A stretch of 64,000 bases of DNA from positions 22,822 to 86,821 of the forward strand of contig JBQTII010000068.1 of the NCBI GenBank assembly GCA_052388275.1. Direction: 5' to 3'. The notes beneath the pieces were generated by a model that was not told where the DNA came from, ran no database searches, and saw only the letters and a program-made list of their open reading frames with translations. This DNA is from JBQTII01 sp052388275. Its GTDB lineage: Bacteria; Actinomycetota; Actinomycetes; Sporichthyales; Sporichthyaceae. The position numbers were made by a program, and so were the translations under genes. Below, piece by piece: positions 8,283 to 17,683 of the stretch. How positions within the stretch are numbered: the first letter of the stretch is position 1; each line of letters begins with the position of its first letter.

Positions 8283-9365
8283 TCAGGCCTGCGGGTCGAT
8301 AAGTGCCTTGATGACATCGCCATGCTCGACGGCGAGCAGCGCTGCCTCGGAGTCCTCCACCTTGTAGCGGTGGGTGACGAGGTCGGCGAGCGGGAAGCGG
8401 TCCTGCAGCCGGGCCGCCAGTTGGACGGCCTGGTAGTAGTGCTTGATCTTCGGGAACGTCGCGCCGCCGATGGACTTGTTGCGCCAGGAGATGTCGCCCG
8501 GGTGGACCTCGGTCGGGCCGACGGGGCCCCAGAGGCCGACGACGACGTAGGTGCCATTGACGCCCGTGAGGTCCGAGCCCTCACCGAAGGCCGCGAGGGC
8601 GCCAGCGGCCTCCACCACGACGGTCGGACCCGTGGGGCCAGAGAGGTCGTAGATCGCGGCCCGCCGCTCCTGCGCGGTGGTGCTGGACAGGTCGAGGGTG
8701 GCGGTGGCGCCCATGGTGCGCGCGACGTCGAGTTTGCTTGCGATCGAATCCAGCACGACCACCTCGCTCGCGCCGCAGATCGAGGCCATCATGGCGGTGG
8801 CCAGGCCGACGGGTCCGGCGCCCTGGATGACGACGGTGTCGCCCGGGTGCACCGGGCGGACCTGGTCGAAGGCCTTGAGTGCGGTGGGCAGCGCGCAGCC
8901 CAGGGCGGCGAGCGCGAGCGGGTCGGCGCCGGCGGGCAGCTTGTAGAAGGGCTGACGGGCCGGCACCCAGACCCGTTGTTGGTAGGTGCCCCAGTTCGGC
9001 TTGTCGGCGTGCTCGAAGAAGGAGGACTTCTCGCACGGGGTCTGCTCCAGAACGGTGCAGGTGTAGCAGGCACCGCACAGCGCGATCGGCGCCCAGTACA
9101 CGAGATCGCCCACGGCCACCGGCGCGCTGGCGTAGTCGGTGCTGACCCCGTCGCCGAGGGCCGCGATCCGCCCGACGCCTTCGTGGCCGAGGATGACGGG
9201 GAAGGGCAGGGCGCCGGCCTGGCCGGTGTAGAGGTGCACGTCGCTGCCGCACACGCCGCCGTACATCAACTCGATGCTCAGCCCACCCGGGACGGCAGCG
9301 GGGGTACCGACGTCGCGGATCTCCAGCTTCTTGGGTTCGACCAGAACGGCGGCAAGATTGCTCAT
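8283..9365 (-). CDS. Zinc-dependent alcohol dehydrogenase (MDR family)
   Basis: 360 residues. Catalytic zinc ligands appear as GVCGSDVH (Cys 39) and GHEGVGR (His about 61). The structural zinc lobe is CGACYTCTVLEQTPC. The Rossmann motif is GAGPVGLA. It should oxidise an alcohol to aldehyde or ketone with NAD(P)+. The gene diverges from the isochorismatase-P450 operon over a 104-bp region that carries a regulon box, which suggests joint control with that operon. A partial copy of this gene lies at 6386-6645. Confidence 0.92.
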   Translation of the reverse strand: MSNLAAVLVEPKKLEIRDVGTPAAVPGGLSIELMYGGVCGSDVHLYTGQAGALPFPVILGHEGVGRIAALGDGVSTDYASAPVAVGDLVYWAPIALCGACYTCTVLEQTPCEKSSFFEHADKPNWGTYQQRVWVPARQPFYKLPAGADPLALAALGCALPTALKAFDQVRPVHPGDTVVIQGAGPVGLATAMMASICGASEVVVLDSIASKLDVARTMGATATLDLSSTTAQERRAAIYDLSGPTGPTVVVEAAGALAAFGEGSDLTGVNGTYVVVGLWGPVGPTEVHPGDISWRNKSIGGATFPKIKHYYQAVQLAARLQDRFPLADLVTHRYKVEDSEAALLAVEHGDVIKALIDPQA

Positions 9366-9405
9366 CGGAACTCCCAGGTAGAACGGCCAGATTTAGACTA
9401 TATGA

Positions 9406-9430
9406 ATGATGACCCTGGTTTGCTAGGGTC
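9406..9430 (+). promoter_or_regulatory. Catabolic-regulon box between ADH and isochorismatase (site 2)
   Basis: ATGATGACCCT at 9406-9416 is followed by an inverted AGGGTC at 9425-9430, so GACCCT and AGGGTC form a 6-bp palindrome with an 8-bp spacer. The box lies in a divergent promoter region and may control both genes. Confidence 0.55.
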
Positions 9431-9469
9431 CGAGCAGGCCCGTTTCACCGTCGAGCTCGGGAGCCCCAC

Positions 9470-10120
9470 ATGCATGCCATCACCGTGCCGGAGGCCGCGA
9501 TCGCCCGCGGCCGCCTGATGGGGCTGGACAAGCCCATCGACCCCGCCACCACGGCGACCGTCACCATCGATTTCCAGAACTTCTTCGTCGCCGACGGCGA
9601 GCCGATGGGCACGGAGAACGCGCGCGATGCGCTGGCGAACGCGAACCGCGTCAACGCGGCGGTGCGCGCCGCCGGTGGACTGGTCGTCCTCTTTCAGCAC
9701 TCCTTCGGGCCGACCGGGGAGGTGGCGCCCGCCGAGCCCCTGCTCGAGCAGGCGCTGCTGCCGGGCAGTGCGTCCTACGAGCTGCACCCCGACCTGGTGG
9801 TTGCACCGGACGACCTCCGGATGGTCAAGCGCCGCTCCTCCCCGCTGCACCCGCAGGCCGACACCGACCTGCTGGCCACGCTGCGCGCGCGCGGCATCGA
9901 GACCCTCGTGATCACCGGGGTGGCGAGCAACGGCTGCTGCGATTGCCTGGCCCGCGATGCGTTCCAGCACGGCTTCAACGTCGTGTTCGTCTCCGACGCC
10001 ACCGCGGCGATGTCGGATGAGGAACACAACGCCACGCTGCTCAATCTCGCCATCTACTACGCCAACGTGCTCGACACCGCCGCCCTCGAAGCGGCCCTGG
10101 GAAAGGGGAGCGCGTCGTGA
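9470..10120 (+). CDS. Isochorismatase-like cysteine hydrolase
   Basis: 216 residues from ATG 9470. The triad of the family is visible: Asp in VTIDFQNFF (about 34), Lys in MVKRRSSP (about 122) and Cys in GVASNGCCDCLARDAF (about 150-155). Such enzymes hydrolyse C-N or ether bonds of amides, nicotinamide, carbamates or isochorismate. Its 3' end overlaps the next P450 gene by four bases (GTGA), so the two are translationally coupled. The pathway substrate cannot be named. Confidence 0.85.
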   Translation: MHAITVPEAAIARGRLMGLDKPIDPATTATVTIDFQNFFVADGEPMGTENARDALANANRVNAAVRAAGGLVVLFQHSFGPTGEVAPAEPLLEQALLPGSASYELHPDLVVAPDDLRMVKRRSSPLHPQADTDLLATLRARGIETLVITGVASNGCCDCLARDAFQHGFNVVFVSDATAAMSDEEHNATLLNLAIYYANVLDTAALEAALGKGSAS

Positions 10121-11307
10121 AGCCGTTCACCCGCGACTTCGTCGCCGACTACGACCTCGGTGACCCCGAGCTCAACGAGCGGTGGGACGAGCTGATCCCG
10201 GACCTGCACGCCAAGTGTCCCCTCGCGCGCAGTGAGGTCGGCGAGGGCTACTGGATCGTCCAGCGCTATGACGACGTCAAGCGCTGTGCGATCGACTGGC
10301 AGACCTTCTCGAACTCCTCTGGCTTCATGGTCAACCGCCCGGCAGGTCTGCCCTACTTCGCCCCCGGCGAGGTGGACCCGCCGCTGCAGACCGCTTTGCG
10401 CGCCGTGCTGCAGCCCTTCCTGACGCCTAAGATGGCCAAGGAGCTGGAGCCGACGATCCGCGCCCACGCGGATGCGCTGATCGACTCCTTCATCGGCGCC
10501 GGCGAGGTGGAACTGGTGAGCCAGTTCGCGAACACGCTGCCGCAGATCGTCTTCTCCGCCGAGGTCGCCGGCATGGACGCGGCGGACCTGCCGTACCTGA
10601 TGGAGTGCTTCGACCTGACCGGCCCCATGGAGGAGCGCGGCATCGGGTTCGCCAAGGGCATGACCAAGATCGCTGAGTACTTGGCGGAGCGCCGGAACCA
10701 GCCGGCGCGCGGTGACATCGTGGACGCCCTGCTCGCCTTCACCCACGAGGGTTACACCGACGCCGACAAGATCGGGACGATGTCGCAGCTGACCATCGGC
10801 GGCGTCGGGACCACCGGATACGCGTTCTCGGGTGGCATGTACCACCTGGCCACCCACCCGCAGGACCGCAAGGCGCTCGCCGCCGACCTGAAGGCGATCC
10901 CGCGGGCGATCGAGGAGTTCCTGCGGCTCTACCTCGGCGCGCCGAACATGGCGCGTCGCGCGACGGTCGACACCGAGCTCTCCGGGGTCAAGATCGCGGC
11001 CGGGGACCGCGTGCTGCTGTCCTTCGGGGCGGCAAATCGTGATCCCGCCGCGGTCGAGGGCGACCCGAACGTCGTCGACATCACCCGCAAACCGATGGGA
11101 CACCTCGGCTTCGGCGCCGGCGTGCACCGTTGCGTCGGGGCCTCGTTGGCGCTGGTGATCCTGCGCGTCGGCTTCGAGCAGTTCCTCACCCGGATCGGGG
11201 AGTTCCGAGTCCCGGAGGGCTTCGTTCCGGTGCACGAGACCGGAAATGTCCGGCACATGAGCGCGCTGCCCCTGCTGTTCGCGCCCGGCGGCACCGGGGC
11301 ACGGTGA
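10117..11307 (+). CDS. Cytochrome P450
   Basis: 396 residues from GTG 10117, overlapping the upstream stop. Heme loop FGAGVHRCVG and helix K EEFLR are present. Helix I reads GGVGTTGYAF, so the usual acid before the conserved Thr is Gly. This also occurs in the P450 at 35740, which shares its N-terminal style (RDFVADYDLGDPELNERWDE) and is clearly a paralogue. The absence of the acid may alter proton delivery. It is co-transcribed with the isochorismatase-like and CMD-like genes. Confidence 0.92.
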   Translation: MKPFTRDFVADYDLGDPELNERWDELIPDLHAKCPLARSEVGEGYWIVQRYDDVKRCAIDWQTFSNSSGFMVNRPAGLPYFAPGEVDPPLQTALRAVLQPFLTPKMAKELEPTIRAHADALIDSFIGAGEVELVSQFANTLPQIVFSAEVAGMDAADLPYLMECFDLTGPMEERGIGFAKGMTKIAEYLAERRNQPARGDIVDALLAFTHEGYTDADKIGTMSQLTIGGVGTTGYAFSGGMYHLATHPQDRKALAADLKAIPRAIEEFLRLYLGAPNMARRATVDTELSGVKIAAGDRVLLSFGAANRDPAAVEGDPNVVDITRKPMGHLGFGAGVHRCVGASLALVILRVGFEQFLTRIGEFRVPEGFVPVHETGNVRHMSALPLLFAPGGTGAR

Positions 11308-12026
11308 TGGACGCCGAGGCGCGGATCGGCGCGTGGCTACCCAAGAGCGAGTGGGCCGGTGAACTGAGTGAGCGTCACCCAGCGTTTGCCGAGGGCTACG
11401 CGCGGGTCGGCGACGTGCTCAGCGCCGACGGCCACCTGCCGGCGAAGTACAAGTTGCTCTTCGCCGCGGCGATCGCGGCGGTGAAGCGGGACCGGGACCT
11501 GGTCGCGCACTTCGCGGCGGCCGCGGCTGCCGCGGGCGTCAGCTCCGACGAATACGACGGGACCTGCGTGGGTCTGCTGATCTCACGGGGCGTCACGCCG
11601 CACCAGCTGCTCACCGACGTCCGCGGGGAAAACTTCCCCGCCACACCGGGGGCCGGCGCCGGCCCGGCCGATGCGTCGGTGCAGGGGGCGTATGACTACT
11701 TCACCTCCTACTTCGGGTTCGTGCCCGATTACGTCGAGCTGCTGGGGGAGCGCGCACCGCAGGCTCTGGAGGGCTACTTCCTGATGCGCGACGCGGCGCT
11801 GACGGGGACCCGGCTGGACAAGGCGGTCATGGAACTGTTGCTGTGCGCGGTGAACGCCGCCGAGTACCAGTCGCGGTTCGTGATGATCCACGCCCGCGGC
11901 GCCCTGGCCGCGGGCGCCAGCGAGGAGGCTCTGGTCGAGGCGTGCCTGGTCGCCCTGCCCTTCGCGGGCGTCGCCTCCTGGCTCCCGGCCGCCGAGGGGA
12001 TTCTCGCGGCGCGGAAACCTGCCTGA
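11307..12026 (+). CDS. Carboxymuconolactone decarboxylase (CMD/AhpD-like) family protein
   Basis: 239 residues from ATG 11307, which shares one base with the P450 stop (TGATG). Two CMD repeats are seen: residues about 45-85 (LPAKYKLLFAAAIAAVKRD) and about 165-230 (TRLDKAVMELLLCAVNAAEY, then HARGALAAGASEEALVEACL). The CxxC redox pair of AhpD is not present, so a peroxidase-reducing role is doubtful. It is the third gene of the isochorismatase-P450 operon. A ring-opening or hydratase-like step is possible but only inferred. Confidence 0.8.
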   Translation: MDAEARIGAWLPKSEWAGELSERHPAFAEGYARVGDVLSADGHLPAKYKLLFAAAIAAVKRDRDLVAHFAAAAAAAGVSSDEYDGTCVGLLISRGVTPHQLLTDVRGENFPATPGAGAGPADASVQGAYDYFTSYFGFVPDYVELLGERAPQALEGYFLMRDAALTGTRLDKAVMELLLCAVNAAEYQSRFVMIHARGALAAGASEEALVEACLVALPFAGVASWLPAAEGILAARKPA

Positions 12027-12350
12027 CGGCCCTGCTTAGCCCAATCCGAGGACAGGGTGCTGCAAGCTTTCGTGGCCGCGGGCCCACCCCACGAATTCTT
12101 CGTATGACGATTATTGGCTCTTCACAATCGAGGGTGTAATCGCGGCCAGAAGCCCGCCGAGGGCAGGGTCGGTGCGGCAGAAGGACACCGGTTGATGACC
12201 CCCGGTATCGAAGAGAAACTGGGCCTGGGCGAGAGGTCGCCGAAGCGAGGTGAGTAGATGTCAGAGAACAGGTACAGGTGAGGTTCATGAGGTGCCGGAA
12301 GTTGCCTCTGGCCTTCGGAATTGTCGGTGCTCGCGGGTAGGTTTGTGGGC
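12027..12350. other. Intergenic region before DUF222-HNH gene
   Basis: 324 bases. No coding signal on either strand that looks real. The last 40 bases (GTCGGTGCTCGCGGGTAGG style) are likely promoter or leader of the DUF222-HNH gene. Nothing else is recognised. Confidence 0.4.
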
Positions 12351-13404
12351 ATGGAGAACAGCGTGATCATCCCGGAACTAGAGGCCCTCGCGGGCCTGAA
12401 GGTCGCGGTCGAGCACGCGCTGAAACTGGTCGGGGACCAGGCCTGGCGCCTCGCGGAACCTGACGTGCTGGACCTGCTGCGACGCCACCACGTGCTCACC
12501 GCGAAGCTCGCCAGTCTCGGGTTGGACCTTGTGCGCGAAGCGCAGACGCGGGGAATGGCAGCGTCGAACGCGGCGACCTCGGACAGCGTTCGTGGCCACG
12601 CTGCTACGGATGTCGCCCGGGAACGCGAAGGCGACCTGCACCCTGGCGACGGAGCTGCACACCCGCTTCCCCGACACCCGGACTTGCCTGGCGGCCGGTG
12701 AGATCGCGGTGGAGCAGGCCCGGGCGATCACTGAGACCGTGACCGCCCTGCCGAAGGACACCGCAGTCGAGGACAGCGTGTGGGCCGAGGGGTTCCTGCT
12801 CGCCCAGGCCAAGGTCCTCGATTCGGCGAACCTGCGCAAGTTGGGCAAACGGATCTGCTACGCCATCGACCCCGACGGGTCGCTGGACTACGACGAAGCC
12901 GCCAAGCGCCGCCGGGAGCTCTCGATCACCGACAACCACGACGGCACCCACACGATCCGCTGGACCGACACGGACGAGAATATTGCCACGGTGAAGGCCG
13001 CGATTCAGGCTTTGGCGGCGCCACTTCCCGCCGAGGACGGCACACCAGATGCCCGCCCCGCCGGCCTGCGCCGCGCCGATGCGCTCATGGAGGTGTGCCG
13101 GCTTACCCTGCGGACCGGGACTCTGCCGCGCCAGCGCGGGGAACGACCCCACGTCCACATCACCGTCCGCGCCGACGACCTCACAGCCGCCGACGGGTCC
13201 GGGTCCGGGTTCGGGTCCACCGCGACCGGGGAAGACCTCACCATCGCCGTCATCAAACGCCTGTCCTGCGATGCGAACCTGACCGCGCTGCTGCTGAACC
13301 CCACGACCGGGGTGCCGCTGAAGGTCGGCCGGGATCACCGCAGCGTCACCCACGGCCAATGGATTGCCCTGGTGCAGCGGGACCGCGGCTGTGTGTTCCC
13401 CGGC
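12351..13404 (+). pseudogene. DUF222/HNH endonuclease-like gene, 5' exon, frameshifted
   Basis: The first frame from ATG 12351 (ALAGLKVAVEHALKLVGDQA) continues in a second frame from about 12588 (AFVATLLRMSPGNAKATCTL). One extra base near 12583 explains the shift. The DUF222 region runs on to GQWIALVQRDRGCVFPG, exactly where the HNH domain starts. There a group II intron begins at 13405, and the HNH part resumes briefly at 15614. DUF222-HNH genes are numerous selfish-like genes in actinobacteria. This copy is broken three ways: frameshift, intron and 3' truncation. Confidence 0.85.
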
Positions 13405-14008
13405 GTGCGCCGTGAGGCGCTTGTTGATCTAGTGGAGGTGAGAGGCCTGCACCGGAGTTCTGTCGCAGCAGGACTGCGTAGCTGAGGGCAGCCTGGCCCG
13501 GGAGGTGTCGGGTCGGGTGGCAAGCGGCCCTGACAAAGCCGGAACGCGTCAGTACTGCCAGATGGTGCGGGTCCGGCGAGCGGGACGGAACGGCATACGA
13601 GAGGAACCGGCGTTAAAGCTTCTCAAAGATGCACCGGCTCGAACCTGGCGGATCTGGGCCGGAGGCGGCGCGCACCCGCTGGCTGTCGCTGACGAGGCAG
13701 CTGCGGGGAACTCCCCGGAGGTCATCTGGGCCTGAAGGGGAGGCCGTGATCGATGTGCTGCGAGTTGCGGGCACGGCGATGCCGCAGGAGCAAAGTCGGG
13801 TGCCTCCTCCGTCGAGTGATCAGCGAGTGAACACGGGAACCAGCCCGGTCCTGTCCCCGGGCCCGGCGCGGCCAGCGCCGGGTCGGGGCTGGGTCCACCG
13901 TCGGCCGATCGGGTCGGGTTGGGGCGGAGCCGCCGTAGTAGTCCGAGGTCGGGAAAGCCGGCCACATGGCCAAGGGCGGCAGTGGGATCGAGGAGTAAGG
14001 AGGCTGCA

Positions 14009-15490
14009 ATGCCGACAGATGCGCCCCCGAACGGGAGCGCCACGCTGGAGCTGATCCCGGATCAGGAACGAAAGGGACCACTGCAGCGGGTATCGGAGAT
14101 GCAGGCCAAGCTTCACCGTTGGGCGGCGGCCGATCCTGGCCGCCGGTTCGATGACCTGTTCAACCTCGTGCACGACCCGGCCACCTTATGGGTGGCATTC
14201 GAACGGGTCGCGAGGAATCGGGGCGCCCGCACGCCGGGCTCGGACGGGCTGACCGTGGCCCGGATAGAGAACCGGCCGGGCGGGGTCCCGGCGTTCCTGC
14301 ACGACCTGCGCGCCGAGCTCAAGAGCGAGGCGTTCCGACCTCAGCCGGTGCGGGAACGCAAGATCCCCAAGCCGGGCGGGTCGGGCAAGGTCCGCCGCCT
14401 GGGGATCCCCACGGTGGCGGATCGGATCGTGCAGGCGGCGTTGAAACTGGTGCTGGAACCGATCTTCGAGGCCGACTTTTCACCGGCTTCTTACGGGTTC
14501 CGGCCCGAGCGGCGCGCACACGACGCGATCGCCGAGGTGTTCCACTACGGCACCGCCGGTTACCGGTGGGTGCTCGACGCGGACATCGAAGCGTGCTTTG
14601 ACTCGATCGATCACACGGCCCTGATGGACCGGGTGCGCGCGCGGGTCAAGGACAAGCGAGTGCTGCGGCTGGTCAAGGCGTTCCTCAAAGCCGGGTTGCT
14701 CACCGAACTCGGAGACTACGAGGACACCCACACCGGCACGCCGCAAGGCGGCATCCTGTCCCCGCTGCTGGCCAACATCGCCCTCTCAGCGCTCGATGAG
14801 CACCTGAGGCGGGCATGGCAACCCGGCGGGACGATGTCGACCCAGATGCGACGCCGCCGACGCCGTGGCAAAGACCTGCCGAACGCGCGCCTGGTCCGAT
14901 ATGCGGATGACTTCGTGGTGCTCGTTGACGGGTCGGCCCGCGACGTCGAGACCCTGCGCGAGGACATCACGACAGTGCTCGCCCCGCTCGGGCTGCGGTT
15001 CTCCGCGGCCAAGACCCGGGTCGCGCACATGAGCGAGGGGTTCGACTTCCTCGGCTTCCGCATCCAGTGGCGCCGCAAGAAGGGCACCACCAAGTGGTAT
15101 GTCTACACCTTCATCGCCAAACGCGCGTTCCGGTCGGTGAAAGCGAAGATCCGTGCCCTGACCCCCAGGACATCACAGCAGGACCTCGGGGCCACGCTGG
15201 AACGGATCAATCAGATCCTGCGTGGCTGGACCAACTACTTCAAACACGCCATCGCTCAGCGCACCTTCGACCACCTGCGTCAGTTCACCTGGTGGCGGAT
15301 CGTGCGCTGGCAACGCACCCGGCGTCGCTGGAACTGGTCCGACATCCGCCGATGGCTCACCGACCACAACGGCCGGTGGAAGCCCATCACCGCGGACGGG
15401 ATCGAGTTGTTCAACCCCGCGGCCGTGCCGATCCGGCGCTACCGCTACCGGGGAAACACGATCCCGACCCCTTGGACCCCGGCTGCTTGA
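14009..15490 (+). CDS. ltrA: Group II intron-encoded reverse transcriptase/maturase
   Basis: 493 residues from ATG 14009 with TAAGGAGG before it. RT blocks are complete: RKIPKPGGSGKVRRLGIPTV, SYGFRPERRAHDAI, LDADIEACFDSIDH, GTPQGGILSPLLANI, and the catalytic LVRYADDFVVLVD (YADD, about 297). Domain X (maturase) follows with INQILRGWTNYFKHA. No C-terminal HNH endonuclease domain is present, so retrohoming probably uses nicked or single-stranded DNA at replication forks. The protein binds the intron RNA, helps splicing and copies it into DNA. All catalytic motifs look intact. Confidence 0.95.
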   Translation: MPTDAPPNGSATLELIPDQERKGPLQRVSEMQAKLHRWAAADPGRRFDDLFNLVHDPATLWVAFERVARNRGARTPGSDGLTVARIENRPGGVPAFLHDLRAELKSEAFRPQPVRERKIPKPGGSGKVRRLGIPTVADRIVQAALKLVLEPIFEADFSPASYGFRPERRAHDAIAEVFHYGTAGYRWVLDADIEACFDSIDHTALMDRVRARVKDKRVLRLVKAFLKAGLLTELGDYEDTHTGTPQGGILSPLLANIALSALDEHLRRAWQPGGTMSTQMRRRRRRGKDLPNARLVRYADDFVVLVDGSARDVETLREDITTVLAPLGLRFSAAKTRVAHMSEGFDFLGFRIQWRRKKGTTKWYVYTFIAKRAFRSVKAKIRALTPRTSQQDLGATLERINQILRGWTNYFKHAIAQRTFDHLRQFTWWRIVRWQRTRRRWNWSDIRRWLTDHNGRWKPITADGIELFNPAAVPIRRYRYRGNTIPTPWTPAA

Positions 15491-15516
15491 ACAAGCCCGA
15501 CGGCAGAACCCGTGGA

Positions 15517-15605
15517 GAGCCGGATGCGGGGAAACTCGCACGTCCGGTTCGGAGAGCGGCCTGGGGAAACGGACCCGGAGCAATCCGGGCACCGCGCCCC
15601 AGGCC
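15517..15605 (+). ncRNA. Group II intron domains V and VI
   Basis: Domain V is the 34-nt hairpin 15517-15550 with GAGCCGGATGCG, a GAAA tetraloop-type turn and CGCACGTCCGGTTC on the return. Domain VI is a long hairpin with perfect 9-bp arms (GGCCTGGGG at 15558-15566 and its complement at 15597-15605) and an inner CCCGGA/TCCGGG stem. These form the catalytic core and branch-site helix of the intron RNA. Confidence 0.88.
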
Positions 15606-15613
15606 GACTCACC

Positions 15614-15650
15614 TGTACCCGCCCGCCCGCGTGGACGGACGCGCACAGGC
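15614..15650 (+). pseudogene. DUF222/HNH gene, 3' exon remnant
   Basis: After the intron the plus strand reads CTRPPAWTDAHR, which is the start of the HNH motif (PGC..PPxWCDAHH in intact genes). The second zinc-type Cys is replaced by Thr. Homology ends at about 15650, and a different gene fragment (wall hydrolase) takes over by about 15717, so the rest of the HNH domain is deleted. Confidence 0.75.
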
Positions 15651-15716
15651 GATTGAGGCGAGCGGGACCGAGCAGCGAGGAACGAGCGCTCGAGTTCCCG
15701 AGCCGATTGAAGCCTG

Positions 15717-16513
15717 TTGACGAGCCGGACTCCCGCGGCCTGTTCCAGCAGCGCGCCAATGGCACCTGGGGCAGCTACACCGAGCGGATGACCCCGCCCA
15801 CCGCGGCCGCCATGTTCTACCGCGCGCTGGCCGGCGTTCCCGGCTGGGCGCAGATGGCACCGACGCTGGCCGCGCACGCCGTGCAACGGGGCGCCGACCC
15901 CTTCCATTACGCCCCGGATTGGGTCGCCGCCGTGGACCTGGTCGCCGACGTGAGCGCCGACCCGGCGCTGGCCGCGCTGCTGCCCGCCACCGGGACCACC
16001 GGCTGCGCCCTGGCCCCGGCGAACAACCTCGCCGGCGCGTTCGCCGGTGCAGCCGGCGCTGCAACTGGCGGGGCGCTGCCGGCGCAGGGCTGCACCCAGC
16101 CCGACCCCACCCGGGCCGGCGGGTGCCTGACCCCACGTACCGCCGCGCTCGCCACCTGGCTGCTCACCAACGCCGAGCGCCCGAACGGGACTCGTCGCTG
16201 GTCGGTGTCCTGCTGGGACGCCCACGCCTGGAACCCCGACAGCGACCACCCCCACGGGCGAGCCTGCGACGTGTTCCCCGGCCCCACCGGTCGCCTGCCC
16301 ACTGGCGCGCAGCACACCACCGGCGACGCCCTCGCCGCCACCGTGCTCGCCTACGCCGACCGCCTCGGCGTGCACTACCTGATCTGGTCCGGGCGTATCT
16401 GGTCCGCCGACCGCGCCGCCGAGGGCTGGCGCCCCTACACCGGCGGCGGCATCTACGACCCCGCCGACATCACCGGCGGCCACCACGACCACCTGCACAT
16501 CTCCATGCACTGA
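15717..16513 (+). pseudogene. Peptidoglycan-hydrolase-like protein of a conjugative element, N-terminally truncated
   Basis: About 265 residues. The first recognisable part, SRGLFQQRANGTWGSYTERM then AAAMFYRALAGVPGW, is the lysozyme-like/NlpC-associated domain found in actinomycete integrative elements. The C-terminal half has HPHGRACDVFP and GGHHDHLHISM, a metal-ligand pattern like M15/LAS peptidases. The catalytic start of the first domain is missing because the preceding DNA is the truncated HNH exon. No start codon is evident. Intact relatives are secreted or membrane-linked wall enzymes that aid conjugation. Confidence 0.7.
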
Positions 16514-16602
16514 ACACCCGAGCACCGGCCACCGAGCAAGCGCCGCAGCGGCCGATTGAGCGGCTCGGCCGTCAGACCTCGGAGAAGGGGAGGACTCCCG
16601 AG

Positions 16603-17328
16603 GTGACGAGTTCGAGCACCTGCCGAGCGGTCGAGACGATCGTCAACGAGCTGTGCGAGCGGGCTGGGGTGTACCCGGTGCCGCAGGTCGTCATCGGCGG
16701 TCGTAGCGGCGGGTCCGTCCACCGCCGCGGGCAGCGGTACGTGATCCGGATCGGGCGCCGACTGGCCCGCCGCGGCGGGCCGCGCCTGCGCGGAACGATC
16801 GCGCACGAGATCGCCCACGTCGAACACCAGGACCCGGGAGCGATCCACGAGGTCATCGGCGACCGGACCCACAAGACCTACGCCGAGACCGCCGCCCTGC
16901 TCGGGTGCGCGCTACTCGCCGGCACCGCCGCCGGGATGCTCACCTACTCACGCGGCTCGCGAGAGCTCGCCCCGGCCGCCGCCGTGAACACCACCATGAT
17001 CCTCACGGTCCTGCTGCTGGCCGTCTATCTGCGCACCGGCCTGCGCCGCGAAGCCTCCTTCGCGCTTGCCCGGCGGCCCTGGGTCGAGCTGCGCGCCGAC
17101 CTGCGTGCCGTCCAGCTCGTCGGCCACACCCCCGTGCTGGCCTTCCTCCCCACGGGTCGACTACGCCAGCTCAGCGAGAACGCCGCTGCTGCCGTCTTCG
17201 GCCGCACCCACCCCAACAGCTGTGTGCGCGGCGCAGCCGTCGCCTCCTACGACCCGACCGAAGACCCCGGCACCGCCGCCACCCGCCTCCTACGCGGGCA
17301 CCCGGACCCGGACCAGAAGCGCGCCTGA
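16603..17328 (+). CDS. M48-like zinc metalloprotease, membrane-associated
   Basis: 241 residues from GTG 16603, preceded by GGAGAAGGGGAGG. The zinc motif is AHEIAHVEHQ (HExxH, about residue 65). Two hydrophobic segments follow (about 105-120 and 127-145), and a later Glu in WVELRADLRAVQL (third-ligand ExxxD type) supports an M48-like fold. It is probably an integral membrane peptidase. It lies in the conjugative-element remnant between the truncated wall hydrolase and SSB genes. The target is unknown. Confidence 0.7.
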   Translation: MTSSSTCRAVETIVNELCERAGVYPVPQVVIGGRSGGSVHRRGQRYVIRIGRRLARRGGPRLRGTIAHEIAHVEHQDPGAIHEVIGDRTHKTYAETAALLGCALLAGTAAGMLTYSRGSRELAPAAAVNTTMILTVLLLAVYLRTGLRREASFALARRPWVELRADLRAVQLVGHTPVLAFLPTGRLRQLSENAAAAVFGRTHPNSCVRGAAVASYDPTEDPGTAATRLLRGHPDPDQKRA

Positions 17329-17683
17329 ACCGCGTCCGGCAGCAATCTGACGAAATATCAGAGCACATGCGGTACCGGCATAGAGGGGCGAGCATCGACA
17401 CCGCCGAACACCCGCGGGCGGCGACAGCGCGCCCGAGGTGGCGACCTGCCGTACCGCACCGGGACTCCCCGTCAAGGCCGGGCACCACACCGGCCGGCGA
17501 AACTCTCTCCACCCGCCCCTGCGCTGCGCTCTGGGACTCCACCCCGAGGCTTTACCGCTCGCTGAGCACCCATCGGCCTTGACCGCGAGCCTCTACCGGC
17601 GCGGCGAGCAGGCCCTATCGGGCAGGCCACGGAAAGCCTGCCCGGCACAACGGCCGCCACCAACAACCACAGGGAGCAACGAC
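17329..17683. other. Intergenic region before SSB gene
   Basis: 355 bases with no convincing gene. A small inverted repeat (TCTGA at 17346-17350, TCAGA at 17358-17362) lies just after the peptidase stop. A leader for the SSB gene with AGGGAG as ribosome binding site occupies the end. Confidence 0.35.

Larger units (their letters stand above)
13405..15613 (+). mobile_element. Group II intron, complete with reverse transcriptase/maturase
   Basis: The 5' end is GTGCG, the conserved group II start. An encoded maturase occupies 14009-15490. Domain V (15517-15550) and a domain VI-like hairpin (15558-15605) follow, and the element ends near 15613 after CTCAC. Joining 13404 to 15614 restores HNH reading GCVFPG plus CTRPPAWTDAH, as in intact homologues, so both splice junctions can be placed to within one base. 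About 2.2 kb. The 3' AY rule would put the end at 15612, so the exact last base is uncertain. Confidence 0.88.

Noticed and set aside
8079..9518. 479-codon plus-strand open frame over the ADH gene
   Set aside because: Antisense shadow of the alcohol dehydrogenase; no family match and unusual composition.
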